This document shows positions 16,591 to 25,059 of a DNA stretch of 64,000 nucleotides, piece by piece; positions within the stretch are counted from its first letter, which is position 1; each line of letters opens with the position of its first letter. The position numbers were made by a program, and so were the translations under genes. This stretch comes from Mameliella sp. MMSF_3455 (lineage in GTDB: Bacteria > Pseudomonadota > Alphaproteobacteria > Rhodobacterales > Rhodobacteraceae): NCBI RefSeq assembly GCF_030733205.1, contig NZ_JASHJL010000015.1:1-64000 (forward strand). The letters are read 5' to 3'. Under the pieces are notes generated by a model. The model was not told the DNA's origin. It did not search any database and worked only from the letters and a program-made list of their open reading frames with translations.

Positions 16591-17592
16591 TCAATGGGGC
16601 AGCCGGTCAAGGCGCATCTCCGGATCCTCGGCATCGACGATCGAGAAATATCCGTATTGCACCTGCGAGACGGGTACGCGCTTGCTGCGCGAGGCGCCCT
16701 TGGGGACCGGAAACTCGCAGCCCTCGCCGGTCATGTCATTGGTGATGACCTCGACGGTATCGCCCCATTGATCCGTCTTCCAGTTGACGAAATTCTGTTG
16801 CCAGTAGATGTTCGCCGTGGCGCTTTCATCCGCCTCCCAGGCTTTCTGGTTGGCACAGGCGCGCCGGAAATCCATCTCTGTCATCGTTCGGGACGTGGCG
16901 CGCAACGGCCCGACCCGAATGCCCCAGCGGCCGGCCTGATCCACCGTTTCGACGTGGAACATGCGGTCGGGCGGCGTGCGCAGCATCGTGGCGATCAGCG
17001 AGGGTTTCAGGTGCTCGCCGTCCTGGAACCCACGGTTCTGCATCAGGTCCTCGATGGTGCGGGCCAGCGTTTCCATCGCGAGGGCGTAGGCGCGGGTCAC
17101 GGTTGCCGCGTCGTAATCGCCGCGCCCGACCTGCAGCGAGGGCGCGTGAAATCCCAGCCGCGCGGTCGGATGCATCACCCGCCATTTGTAGTATCCGCTT
17201 TCGTGGGCGTGGAAACTGCCCGCCATGAACAGCAGGGCGCAGGCGCTTTCACAGCGCGCGCCCGCCTCCAGCCGGGTCCCGATGGCCATCTCGCGCAGCA
17301 CCGCGCCCAGTTTCAGCGCTTCGGAAATGGCGCCTCCGGGACTGTCCAGGCAGATGACGGAGACGCCGTATTGGCCCTGGTCCCGCCAGCCTTCGATCGA
17401 GCTGCGCAGGCCGTGGGCCATGCGGTCGGCATCGCCCGGCGCGAACTGGCCGGTGATCCGGTGGGTGCAGGCTATGTTCGGGTCAGGCCTCTGGATGTCG
17501 AAGGCATCGTTCGTCATGCCGATCACCCGCAGCTCGGCCGCATGTGCGGGCAGGGCGAACAGACCGAAAAGTGCCAGGACAAGATGTTTCAT
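16591..17592 (-). CDS. Secreted ClpP-like protein (COG3904 type)
   Basis: A 333-residue exported protein with a signal peptide ending LPAHAA. Its central part resembles the ClpP/crotonase fold: VICLDSPGGAISEALKLG at 79-96 gives the SPGG oxyanion segment, RCESACALLFMAG carries a candidate nucleophile Ser116, and LGFHAPSL gives a candidate His149. COG3904 proteins are predicted periplasmic and mostly uncharacterised; protease activity is inferred. The C-terminal third has no obvious match. The ATG at 17592 follows GGAGC at good spacing. It diverges from the EEP-family gene. Confidence 0.65.
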   Translation of the reverse strand: MKHLVLALFGLFALPAHAAELRVIGMTNDAFDIQRPDPNIACTHRITGQFAPGDADRMAHGLRSSIEGWRDQGQYGVSVICLDSPGGAISEALKLGAVLREMAIGTRLEAGARCESACALLFMAGSFHAHESGYYKWRVMHPTARLGFHAPSLQVGRGDYDAATVTRAYALAMETLARTIEDLMQNRGFQDGEHLKPSLIATMLRTPPDRMFHVETVDQAGRWGIRVGPLRATSRTMTEMDFRRACANQKAWEADESATANIYWQQNFVNWKTDQWGDTVEVITNDMTGEGCEFPVPKGASRSKRVPVSQVQYGYFSIVDAEDPEMRLDRLPH

Positions 17593-17701
17593 GGGCATGC
17601 TCCGAAATTGCATCCTCAGTATTCCGTCGCGGGCGATTCCGGTCAAACGCGGAGGCACGGGCGGACTTGACCGCGGTGGTGGGGCGGTCTGACACTGTGT
17701 C

Positions 17702-18589
17702 ATGCGGATCGCGACCCTGAACATGCAGAACCTGCGGCTTATGCCGGATGGCACGGTTTTTGGGGCGCGCGACCGCGACGATGACGAAAGCCCGGCGCTG
17801 GACCAGGCAGACCGGCGGTTGACGGCGGCACTGCTTGCGCAGGCGGATGCGGATGTCCTGGCCTTGCAAGAGGTTTTTGACCGGGCCAGCCTGGATGCCT
17901 TTCACGACCGTTACCTGGTGCCTGTCTGTCGGGCCTATCCCTGGCGGCTGTGCCTGCCGGGCAATGATGGCCGTGGGCTGGACGTGGCGATCATGTCGCG
18001 CGTCCCCTGGGATCACGCTGCCAGCCATGCGGCGCTGACGGCCGATGATCTGGGGCTTGTACCGCCCCAAGGCATGGCCGCAGACGCACCGATCTTTCGA
18101 CGCGACGCGCTGGAGGTGCATTTTGGCGAACTGACGCTCTTCGTGGTGCATTTCAAGGCGCCATGTCCGGATGCGGCACGGGCCTGGGCGGTGCGGCGGC
18201 TGGAGGCGCAGGCGCTTGCCCGGCTGGTGGCCGGGGCCGGGTCCTTGTGGCTGGTGGCGGGGGATCTGAATGAACCGGGCGGTTCGACGGAAAGGGCGGT
18301 GGCGCCGCTTGAGGTGCTTGGCGAAAACCTGATGCGGCGGCTGCCTGCGGCAGAGCGGTGGACCTATTTCCAACCCGATGAGCAGAGATACGGCGCGCCG
18401 GATGCCTTGATCGCCTCTCCCAGGCTCGCCGCGCGGCTCGATGGGGTTGTGCCACGGATTCTGCGGGCCGGCATGGGGCGCGAGGCTGGACCGGAAGGGG
18501 CCAGGCGTCTGCCGGAAACCGGCCATCACCGGCCACATGCCAGCGATCACGCGGGGGTTGTGCTGGATATGGCAAGGGCCCGACTTTAG
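17702..18589 (+). CDS. Endonuclease/exonuclease/phosphatase-family hydrolase
   Basis: A 295-residue protein with the EEP metal-dependent hydrolase fold. Landmarks in order are RIATLNMQNLRL (start), LALQEVFD (metal-binding Glu), VVHFKAP, VAGDLNEPGG (catalytic Asp-Asn) and RPHASDHAGVVLDM (catalytic Asp-His). There is no signal peptide, so the protein is probably cytoplasmic. Family members cut nucleic acids, phospholipids or phosphoesters, and the substrate cannot be told from sequence. Confidence 0.8.
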   Translation: MRIATLNMQNLRLMPDGTVFGARDRDDDESPALDQADRRLTAALLAQADADVLALQEVFDRASLDAFHDRYLVPVCRAYPWRLCLPGNDGRGLDVAIMSRVPWDHAASHAALTADDLGLVPPQGMAADAPIFRRDALEVHFGELTLFVVHFKAPCPDAARAWAVRRLEAQALARLVAGAGSLWLVAGDLNEPGGSTERAVAPLEVLGENLMRRLPAAERWTYFQPDEQRYGAPDALIASPRLAARLDGVVPRILRAGMGREAGPEGARRLPETGHHRPHASDHAGVVLDMARARL

Positions 18590-18996
18590 ACCAACGTCCG
18601 GACAAATGGCCGTTTGCTGCGCAGCGCCGGGCGCGTATGGGCGGGATCCCGCCACCGGCCGGTTCAGGGCTGCGGCCCCCTGATTCGGTTTGGTCCTAAA
18701 TGGTGAAATGTCTTTCGATACATGGATTAATGCTTTGAAGTCATTGTTTTTAGTTAACTCGTCGCGTTTCAGAACATGCCTGGTGGATGCTTGTTTTCCG
18801 GATTCGGTCTGCTTACTAAGCCTTAAGTGATGTGGAACCGCACGCGGGCGATAGGCGGAAACTAGCCTTCCGGATAGTCTGAAGCTTGACCGCGAAGGTC
18901 AGCTTTGGGATCGTTTCCACACCACTAAGTTGAAAGAAGGCGACAGCCTGCATAGACGAAATAACGGGCTTTGGCCCGCAGGGAGAGGTTTTGCCG
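18590..18996. other. A/T-enriched intergenic region, no gene found
   Basis: About 400 bases lie between the EEP gene and the receiver-like gene. From about 18690 to 18960 the base composition is clearly richer in A and T than its surroundings, with TTTTTAGTTAACTC near 18748. A short hairpin (CGGGCTTTGGCCCG) lies near 18965, before the next ribosome-binding site. I see no open frame with coding character. It probably holds the promoter and a long leader for the next gene. Confidence 0.4.
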
Positions 18997-19551
18997 GTGG
19001 GAATTAATTCCAAAGAGCTCTGGACGGAAAGTGCAGAAGTTCATTTCCTTCGGACCCGCAGAGGAACGGCCGCCCAGGCGGACCAGGCATTCGCCACCTA
19101 TGACACGCTGACCGATCTCTCCGTAGATGAGCGGGCACTGGATATCTGGGATCTGGACCTGTTCATTTTGCAGGCGCCCCGGGACGGCATTGCGGACCAA
19201 CTTGGCGAACTCGGAGAGTGGGTGGCCTCGGTGACGGTCTTTGGCCAGGTGCGCGATGCGTTGCGGATCGCGGAACGCGTGGACGGCGACAGCGCCGCCT
19301 TTCTGGTGAACATCGACGTCTTCGGACCCTTGGAACAGGCGGTGGATGTCCTGTTGTCCTTGCGCCGCACGAACCCCAAGCTGACAATCCTTGTGATGTC
19401 GTCCGAGTTCGTGCGCGACGATACCTCTCTGGAGCGCAGTGCCATCGCGGACGCCTCTTTGCGACTGCCCTTGACGCCGGATCGGCTGCGGGACGGGCTT
19501 TACTGTGCGGCGGAAAACACCAAGCTGCGCCAGTTGGGGCTGGCTCTCTGA
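18997..19551 (+). CDS. Receiver-like protein with a degenerate phosphorylation site
   Basis: A 184-residue protein whose C-terminal half resembles a response-regulator receiver. AAFLVNIDVFG could hold the phosphoacceptor aspartate, LTILVMSSEF the switch Ser/Thr, and LRLPLTPDRLRDGL stands where KP is normally found, so the conserved lysine is lost. No output domain is present. A GTG at 18997 sits eight bases after GGGAGAGG and is preferred to the TTG at 18991, which would be too close. It may act as a stand-alone, phosphorylation-independent receiver; this is an inference. Confidence 0.5.
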   Translation: MGINSKELWTESAEVHFLRTRRGTAAQADQAFATYDTLTDLSVDERALDIWDLDLFILQAPRDGIADQLGELGEWVASVTVFGQVRDALRIAERVDGDSAAFLVNIDVFGPLEQAVDVLLSLRRTNPKLTILVMSSEFVRDDTSLERSAIADASLRLPLTPDRLRDGLYCAAENTKLRQLGLAL

Positions 19552-19636
19552 CCGATTTTTTCGTCTGGCCGCCGGACGAGCGGGCAACGGTTCGGAGATA
19601 TTTCCCGTTGCCTAGCTGAGCGTGTCGCGTCAAAAG

Positions 19637-19651
19637 TTAACAATTCGTTAA
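19637..19651. promoter_or_regulatory. CtrA-type binding site
   Basis: TTAACAATTCGTTAA matches the full CtrA consensus TTAA-N7-TTAA. It lies 18 bases before the start codon of the Excalibur-type gene, close enough to overlap its promoter. Confidence 0.55.
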
Positions 19652-19668
19652 CGATTGATGGTGGTATT

Positions 19669-19920
19669 ATGGGGCGATTGCTCTTTCTGTCGATGGTCTT
19701 TGCCGCAGGTTCCGGCCTTGCCGATCCGCACAAACCAACCCCGACAGAGCGCATTGAACAGTTTCGGACAGCACAGGCTTTTGATTGCAGAAACGTGAGC
19801 TGCAAGCGCCTGCGCTCTTGCGAAGAAGCGTGTTTCAAGCTGGTTCAATGCGGGCAAAAGGTGCGCGACGGGGACAACGACGGGATCCCCTGCGAGAACC
19901 TCTGTTCACGACGTTGCTAG
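19669..19920 (+). CDS. Small secreted Excalibur-type calcium-binding protein
   Basis: An 83-residue protein with a short signal peptide (MGRLLFLSMVFAAGSGLA). The mature part has seven cysteines and ends with RDGDNDGIPCENLC (66-79), the signature of the Excalibur calcium-binding domain, in which a DxDxDG loop is followed by PCE. It probably folds around disulfides outside the cytoplasm. A CtrA-like site lies just upstream and a bidirectional terminator just downstream. Confidence 0.7.
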   Translation: MGRLLFLSMVFAAGSGLADPHKPTPTERIEQFRTAQAFDCRNVSCKRLRSCEEACFKLVQCGQKVRDGDNDGIPCENLCSRRC

Positions 19921-19923
19921 AAA

Positions 19924-19950
19924 AAAGGCCCGGCGGCCAGCCGGGCCTTT
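19924..19950. terminator. Bidirectional terminator
   Basis: AAAGGCCCGGC pairs perfectly with GCCGGGCCTTT across a five-base loop, with A-run and T-run flanks on both sides. It serves the Excalibur gene on the plus strand and the methyltransferase gene on the minus strand. Confidence 0.88.
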
Positions 19951-19961
19951 GATCCGTGGGC

Positions 19962-21044
19962 TCAGGCCCGCCGACGACGTCCGCCGGTGCGGCCGGCGCG
20001 GCCGCGGCCTTCCTGGCCGGCCTTGGGGGCCTGGCGGTTGAACTCGATCCAGGCGGCGCCGCCGTCGTCGTTGTTGGTCAGGAAGTTGGCGGCGCGGATG
20101 GCCTCCATCTCCTTGCCGGCGCGCGGCTTGGTCGAGCCCATGCCGAAGAGGGTGACAAAGGTCTCGTCGTCGATGTCCTCGGGCAGGATGATCCCGGCGG
20201 CGGCCACCTCGGCCTTTTTCTCGGCGATCTTGGTGGCGTTCACCGGCAAGGCAACCGGGTTCATGATGGCCGAGGTCATGCCGGCGCCCATCGCCATCGG
20301 CAGGAAGGCGTTGTTGATGCCGTGACGGTTCGGCAGGCCGAAAGAGATGTTCGACGCGCCGCAGGTGGTGTTGACGCCCAGTTCCTCGCGCAGGCGACGG
20401 ACCAGCGTAAAGACCTGCAGGCCGGCGGTGGCCATCGCGCCGATCGGCATCACCAGCGGGTCGACCACGATGTCATGCGCGGGGATGCCGTAATCGGCGG
20501 CGCGCTCGACGATCTTTTTCGCAACGGCGAACCGCACCTCGGGGTCTTCGGAGATGCCCGTGTCGTCGTTCGAGATCGCCACGACCGGCACGTTGTATTT
20601 CTTGACCAGCGGCAGCACCAGTTCCAGCCGCTCTTCCTCGCCGGTGACCGAGTTCAGCAGCGGGCGGCCTTCGGCTGCGGCCAGACCGTTTTCCAGCGCG
20701 CCAGGCACAGAGCTGTCGATGCAGAGCGGGATGTCGACGACGTTCTGGACGACTTCGACCAGCTGTTTCATCAGGGTCGGCTCGACGAAGTTGTTGTCGG
20801 CGTAACGCGGGTCCTCTGCCATCTTGTTGGAGAAGACGGCGCCCGAGTTGATGTCCAGAACGGTGGCGCCGGCGGCGACCTGGGCGATGGCGTCGGCCTC
20901 GACGCGGCTGAAATCGCCGGCTTCCAGCTCGACGTTCAGGATCTTGCGGCCCGTGGGGTTGATCCGCTCGCCGATCACGCAGAACGGTTCGTCAAAGCCG
21001 ATGACGGCGGTTTTTGTTTTCGACTCGACGATGGTGCGGGTCAT
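19962..21044 (-). CDS. Methyltetrahydrofolate:corrinoid methyltransferase (AcsE/MeTr-like)
   Basis: A 360-residue TIM-barrel pterin-binding protein that moves a methyl group between methyltetrahydrofolate and a cobalamin protein. FCVIGERINPTGRK (about 22-35), AGATVLDINSGA, IPLCIDSS, VVDPLVMPIG and CGASNISFGLPNRHGINNAFL are the family blocks. The last residues form an Arg/Gly tail, GRGRAGRTGGRRRRA, unusual for this enzyme. Its start overlaps the stop of the HAD gene by four bases, so the genes are translationally coupled. No corrinoid protein is encoded beside it. Confidence 0.8.
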   Translation of the reverse strand: MTRTIVESKTKTAVIGFDEPFCVIGERINPTGRKILNVELEAGDFSRVEADAIAQVAAGATVLDINSGAVFSNKMAEDPRYADNNFVEPTLMKQLVEVVQNVVDIPLCIDSSVPGALENGLAAAEGRPLLNSVTGEEERLELVLPLVKKYNVPVVAISNDDTGISEDPEVRFAVAKKIVERAADYGIPAHDIVVDPLVMPIGAMATAGLQVFTLVRRLREELGVNTTCGASNISFGLPNRHGINNAFLPMAMGAGMTSAIMNPVALPVNATKIAEKKAEVAAAGIILPEDIDDETFVTLFGMGSTKPRAGKEMEAIRAANFLTNNDDGGAAWIEFNRQAPKAGQEGRGRAGRTGGRRRRA

Positions 21045-21709
21045 TGAGCTGGCTCTCCTGTCAGGCGCCCGAGGATCAGCTCGAGCGCGGGGTCGTTGAA
21101 ATCTTGTATCGTCTCCTGTGCGCCGTGGGCACGCAGGTCTGCATCCGCAAGCCCCGACCGGAGCCCCACGGTATAGGCCCCCGAGGCAGCGGCGGCGCGC
21201 AGCCCCGATGGGCTATCCTCGAAGGCGACGGCGTGGTCGGGCGCGATGTCCAGCGCACGCATCGCCGCCAGGTAGGGCTCGGGGTCGGGTTTGCCCCGGG
21301 TGCATTCCTCGCCGATCACCACGACCTCGAAGGCGTCGCGCAGGCCCACGGCCTCGAGCATGGCCTCGGCGTTGAGGCGGTTGGCATTGGTCACCACCGC
21401 CAGCGCCCAGCCTTCGGCGCGCGCCCGGTCGATCAGTGTTTCGGCCCCGGGCATGGCCGGGTAGGGACGCGGCAGGCGGTCGCGGAACCGCGCCTCCTTG
21501 AGGTCCGACAGGCCCTGCGGGTCTTCGAGATCCGGCAGGAACTCGGCAAAGAAATCCGTGTTCAGCCGGCCGTGCACATTTGCCATGTAGAACTCTTCGG
21601 TCACCTCGATGCCATAGGGCACCATCAGGTCGACGAAGACCTCCCGATGAATGTCATCGGTCATCAGCATTGTGCCGTCCAGGTCGAACAGCAGGGCGGG
21701 TCGTGTCAT
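21041..21709 (-). CDS. HAD-family phosphatase
   Basis: A 222-residue cytoplasmic hydrolase of the beta-phosphoglucomutase/phosphatase subgroup. Motif I is LLFDLDGTM, motif II VVTNANRL, and motif IV VAFEDSPSGLRAA. A helical cap follows motif I. The substrate is unknown. It is the third gene of a four-gene minus-strand operon with MetF-like and MeTr-like proteins, overlapping the latter by four bases, so it may remove a phosphorylated by-product of one-carbon metabolism. That role is only inferred. Confidence 0.8.
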   Translation of the reverse strand: MTRPALLFDLDGTMLMTDDIHREVFVDLMVPYGIEVTEEFYMANVHGRLNTDFFAEFLPDLEDPQGLSDLKEARFRDRLPRPYPAMPGAETLIDRARAEGWALAVVTNANRLNAEAMLEAVGLRDAFEVVVIGEECTRGKPDPEPYLAAMRALDIAPDHAVAFEDSPSGLRAAAASGAYTVGLRSGLADADLRAHGAQETIQDFNDPALELILGRLTGEPAQ

Positions 21710-21712
21710 GCC

Positions 21713-22642
21713 TCAGCCGTGTGCCGCTGCGGGAAGGGTCGCGGCGCCGCCATTGGCGATGGCCCATTCGGCGTTCGTCTTGATGCCGCCCAGCGGGAAA
21801 AAGTGGACCTGTTCGATGTTGAAATCCGGATTGGCCGCCTTGTGTGCCGCAAGCTGCGACAGGACCTCGGTCGGCTCGTAAGGCAGCAGAAGCTTGGACA
21901 CGTCCATCGCGCGCTTTTGCAGGACCTTGAGAGAGGGGCCGACACCGCAGGCGATGGCGAACTTGATCAGCGTCTGCAGCTTGGCCGGGCCCGCGATGCC
22001 GATGTGCACGGGCAGGTCGATGCCTTCGGATTTCAGGCGGTTGGCCCAGGTGATGATCGGACCGGCGTCAAAGGCGAACTGGGTGGCCAGGGCCATTTGC
22101 GCGTCGGTGCGTTCGCTGAACGACTGTTTCCAGCGCAGCGCCTCCATCACGGTGGCATCGCCGCCGTCCGGGTCGATGTCCTTGTTGCCTTCGGGGTGGC
22201 CGGCGACGTGCAGGCGTTTGAATCCCGCCTTGTCAAAGAGACCTGTCTCCATCAGTTGCATCGAGCTGTGGAAGTCGCCGTGCGGCTCTGCCACGCCACC
22301 GGCCAGCAGCAGCGCCTGTTCGACGCCCGCCTCGCCCTGGTACATGGCGATCCAGTTTTCCAGCGTCGCGGCATCCTTGATGATGCGGGCCGGGAAATGC
22401 GGCATGACGTTGTAGCCCTCGCCGGACAGGCGCTTGGCCGTGGCGACCATTTCCTCGATCGGAGTGCCCTCGATGTGGGCGATGTAGACGCGGGTGCCCT
22501 CGGGCAGGAGCGCGCGGAAATCCTCGACCTTGGAGGCCGTGCGCGGCATGACCTCGATCGAGTAATTCTGCAGGAAGGCCTCCATGTCGGGGTTGCCGGT
22601 CCTGGGGGCCTCGTCGCGCTTGCGGAAGTTCAAGAGGGCCAT
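21713..22642 (-). CDS. Methylenetetrahydrofolate reductase-family protein
   Basis: A 309-residue MetF-superfamily TIM-barrel flavoprotein that interconverts methylene- and methyltetrahydrofolate. Typical segments are MPRTASKVEDFRALLPEGTRVYIAHIEGT, YNVMPHFPARIIKD, LLLAGGVAEPHGDFHSS and HIGIAGPAKLQTLIKFAIACGVG (each interrupted here by other residues). It is probably a second MetF dedicated to methyl-group oxidation. The ATG at 22642 follows AAGGAG; the upstream ATG at 22663 lacks one. The stop is three bases before the HAD start. Confidence 0.8.
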   Translation of the reverse strand: MALLNFRKRDEAPRTGNPDMEAFLQNYSIEVMPRTASKVEDFRALLPEGTRVYIAHIEGTPIEEMVATAKRLSGEGYNVMPHFPARIIKDAATLENWIAMYQGEAGVEQALLLAGGVAEPHGDFHSSMQLMETGLFDKAGFKRLHVAGHPEGNKDIDPDGGDATVMEALRWKQSFSERTDAQMALATQFAFDAGPIITWANRLKSEGIDLPVHIGIAGPAKLQTLIKFAIACGVGPSLKVLQKRAMDVSKLLLPYEPTEVLSQLAAHKAANPDFNIEQVHFFPLGGIKTNAEWAIANGGAATLPAAAHG

Positions 22643-22678
22643 GAGCGTCTCCTTAAGGGTCATGTCGTGAACCGGGCC

Positions 22679-22975
22679 TCAGGCCCAGCCGTCGTTGGCG
22701 ATAAGCGCCTTGATGCGCTCTTGATCGAACTCCGCCTCGAGCCGAGCGGCTTCGGCGTTTGCGGCTTCCTGCGGGTCGCCCTCGACCGTGCCGGAGGCCA
22801 CCTTGCGCCACTCTGCAAGATAGGCATCCGTCTCGGCGGCGCCAGTTTTCATGGCAGCGCGGTCGATGGCCTGCTCGAACCGTTCGGGCAGTTGGACCTT
22901 GGCGCCACGGCGGCCCTTGCCCACGATGACCTGGGCGGGGATGTCGCGCCAGTAGACGATGGTCAGCTCTGCCAT
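22679..22975 (-). CDS. Small protein of the Virulence_fact-like family
   Basis: A 98-residue cytoplasmic protein starting MAELTIVYWRDIPAQVIVGKGRRGAKVQLPERFEQAIDRAA, given here for identification as residues 1-41 in outline. This short family is commonly annotated virulence factor and is usually the first gene in alphaproteobacterial clusters with a MetF and a corrinoid methyltransferase, as here. The name has no functional support in this setting. The ATG at 22975 is the first methionine before the conserved domain; the longer frame is rich in Arg and looks non-coding. Confidence 0.65.
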   Translation of the reverse strand: MAELTIVYWRDIPAQVIVGKGRRGAKVQLPERFEQAIDRAAMKTGAAETDAYLAEWRKVASGTVEGDPQEAANAEAARLEAEFDQERIKALIANDGWA

Positions 22976-23209
22976 AGGTCCGATTCCCTTGCTTCTTCTT
23001 GCTTCTTTACGCGCGGTACGACATGGGCACGGGTCGATTTTCGACTTGTCCCGCACCATGCGCGACAGCTTATGCCGGGTGCGTCCGGGTTCCAACCGCA
23101 ACAAAGGTCAGAAGTTCTCACCATCTAGATGAGGAAAATTAAGGTTTGCCTCCGATTCTTGCCGCGTGGCCCTGACGGCCGCAGGGCAGGCAAGGGGAGG
23201 GGACGCGCC

Positions 23210-23902
23210 TTGGTCATTGCAATCGACGCCTGGAAGCTGGCCTATGCCGCCTTGCCAAAGGCGGGGTGTTCATCGGTGAAAATGGCGCTGGCGATGCTGG
23301 ACCCCTGCGTGGCCGTTCCGGACAAGCTTGATTTCCAGACCTGGCACCGGATCTACCAGACACGGCGGTTTCATCCCGGTCGCTGGTCCGAACACGCCGA
23401 TTTCTTTCGGTTCTGCGTGGTGCGGGATCCGGCGGGGCGGCTGATGTCCTGCTATACGGACATCGTGGTCAAACGGCGGGCGCTCAAGGACAGCCCCAGG
23501 GTGCGCGCGGCAGGCGGCCTGCCGGTGGCCCCGGATCCCGACACTTTCTTTTGCCGCTTGCCGCGCTACCGGCGCAAGTCATCCATCGTAAAGCACCACG
23601 TCCTTGGGGCCGAGCTGTTCCTGGGGCCCGACCTGCGCAGCGATTACGACCGGGTCTACCGCACCGGTGAGCTGGACGACCTGGCGGCGGACCTGAGCCG
23701 GCGCACCGGCGTGACGGTCCGGATGCCGCATGCCAATTCCAGCGGCGCAAAGCTGTCGATTTTCGACCTGGAGGGGCGCACGCTCGACCGGCTGCGCCCG
23801 CTGTTGGACGCCCAGTACGACTACCTGCGCGATTACTTTGTCAATCCGCTGGGACCCCGGATACATGATGCTTGCGCGATAGGGGATCGGCGCGTATCGT
23901 GA
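23210..23902 (+). CDS. Sulfotransferase-family protein
   Basis: A 230-residue protein similar to carbohydrate sulfotransferases (Sulfotransfer_2 type), which transfer sulfate from PAPS. LAYAALPKAGCSSVKMAL gives the 5'-phosphosulfate-binding loop (KAGCSS), and FRFCVVRDPAGRLMSCY gives the 3'-phosphate-binding VRDP...S segment. A TTG start at 23210 with AAGGGGAGGGG upstream is preferred; an in-frame ATG at 23129 has no ribosome-binding site and adds a basic, non-family extension. Targets are probably surface glycans, by inference. Confidence 0.7.
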   Translation: MVIAIDAWKLAYAALPKAGCSSVKMALAMLDPCVAVPDKLDFQTWHRIYQTRRFHPGRWSEHADFFRFCVVRDPAGRLMSCYTDIVVKRRALKDSPRVRAAGGLPVAPDPDTFFCRLPRYRRKSSIVKHHVLGAELFLGPDLRSDYDRVYRTGELDDLAADLSRRTGVTVRMPHANSSGAKLSIFDLEGRTLDRLRPLLDAQYDYLRDYFVNPLGPRIHDACAIGDRRVS

Positions 23903-23934
23903 GGGCAAGTTGATCTCGGAAAAGGCGCGACGTC

Positions 23935-25047
23935 ATGGCGCCAAAGCGTCCCAAGGCTGCGGGCGCTTTCCCGAAACCGGTCGAGAGCCCCGCGCCGTCA
24001 CGGCCAGATCCCAACGCGCTCTACGCGGCGCTGGATCTGGGTACAAACAGTTGCCGCATGCTGATTGCCCAGCCAAAGGGCAGCCAGTTCCATGTGGTCG
24101 ACAGCTTCTCGAAGTCCGTCCAGCTTGGATACGGGCTCGAAAAGACTGGGCGGCTCAGCCGCGCCTCGATGGGGCGTACGGTGTCGGCGCTGCACGTCTG
24201 CCGTCAGAAAATCGAACGCCACAAGGTGACGCGGATGCGGCTGGTCGCGACAGAGGCCTGTCGGCGGGCACGCAACGCACGTGAGTTCATCCGTCACATC
24301 CAAAGGGAAACCGGGCTGAAGATGGAAATCATCCAGCCCGAGGAAGAGGCGCGGCTTGCGGTTATTTCCTGTGCGCCGCTGGTCTCGACCAAGACTGAAC
24401 AGCTTTTGGTGGTGGATATCGGCGGCGGATCGACGGAACTTGTCTGGATCGATCTCAGCAAGGTCGCGCCCCGCGAAAGGCCGCGCGCGATCATGCGCCT
24501 GCACGCGGGATTTCATCCGCCCGACAGCCCGTTCCCCTCGGCCAAGGTCGTGGACTGGATCAGCGTGCCTCTGGGTGTGGCGACGCTGCGTGACCAGTTT
24601 TCCGACGTCATGGACGATGCCGCGCGATATGCGCTGATGAGCTGGTATTTCGAAGAGAATCTGGCCGAGTTCGCGCCCTACCAGGATGAACAGGCCCGCG
24701 AGGGGTTCCAGATCGTCGGCACCTCTGGCACGGTCACGACCGTCGCCGCCTCTCACCTGGGACTGCGCCGTTACGACCGGACCAAGGTGGACGGGCTGCG
24801 CATGTCCTCGGACCAGATCGAGGCGGTGATCCAGCGGTACCTTGCGATGGGACCGGCGGGCCGCCGCAAGGACCCGCGCATCGGCCCGGACCGTCATGCG
24901 CTGATCATGAGCGGGTCGGCGATCCTGCAGGCGCTGCTCCGGCTCTGGCCGACCGACCGGCTGTCGGTGGCCGACCGGGGCCTGCGCGAGGGGCTGCTAT
25001 ACGCCCAGATGTCCGCCGATGGCGTGCTGGAGGACGGCCCGCTCTGA
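23935..25047 (+). CDS. ppx: Exopolyphosphatase/GppA-family phosphatase
   Basis: A 370-residue ASKHA-fold enzyme that hydrolyses polyphosphate or pppGpp. ALYAALDLGTNSCRMLIA is the phosphate-1 loop, EACRRARNAREF follows, and LLVVDIGGGSTELVWID is the phosphate-2 motif. GTSGTVTTVAA is the adenosine-side loop. The length is that of the short alphaproteobacterial form without an HD domain. rlmE follows downstream, a common pairing, but here the two are separated by an opposing gene. Confidence 0.88.
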   Translation: MAPKRPKAAGAFPKPVESPAPSRPDPNALYAALDLGTNSCRMLIAQPKGSQFHVVDSFSKSVQLGYGLEKTGRLSRASMGRTVSALHVCRQKIERHKVTRMRLVATEACRRARNAREFIRHIQRETGLKMEIIQPEEEARLAVISCAPLVSTKTEQLLVVDIGGGSTELVWIDLSKVAPRERPRAIMRLHAGFHPPDSPFPSAKVVDWISVPLGVATLRDQFSDVMDDAARYALMSWYFEENLAEFAPYQDEQAREGFQIVGTSGTVTTVAASHLGLRRYDRTKVDGLRMSSDQIEAVIQRYLAMGPAGRRKDPRIGPDRHALIMSGSAILQALLRLWPTDRLSVADRGLREGLLYAQMSADGVLEDGPL

Positions 25048-25059
25048 CGGGCGCACCGC

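Noticed and set aside
17610-17650. TATTCC and ATTCCGGTC upstream of the ClpP-like gene, resembling the SH3 operator box.
   Set aside because: Only six to seven bases match, the spacing differs, and no inverted repeat is present.
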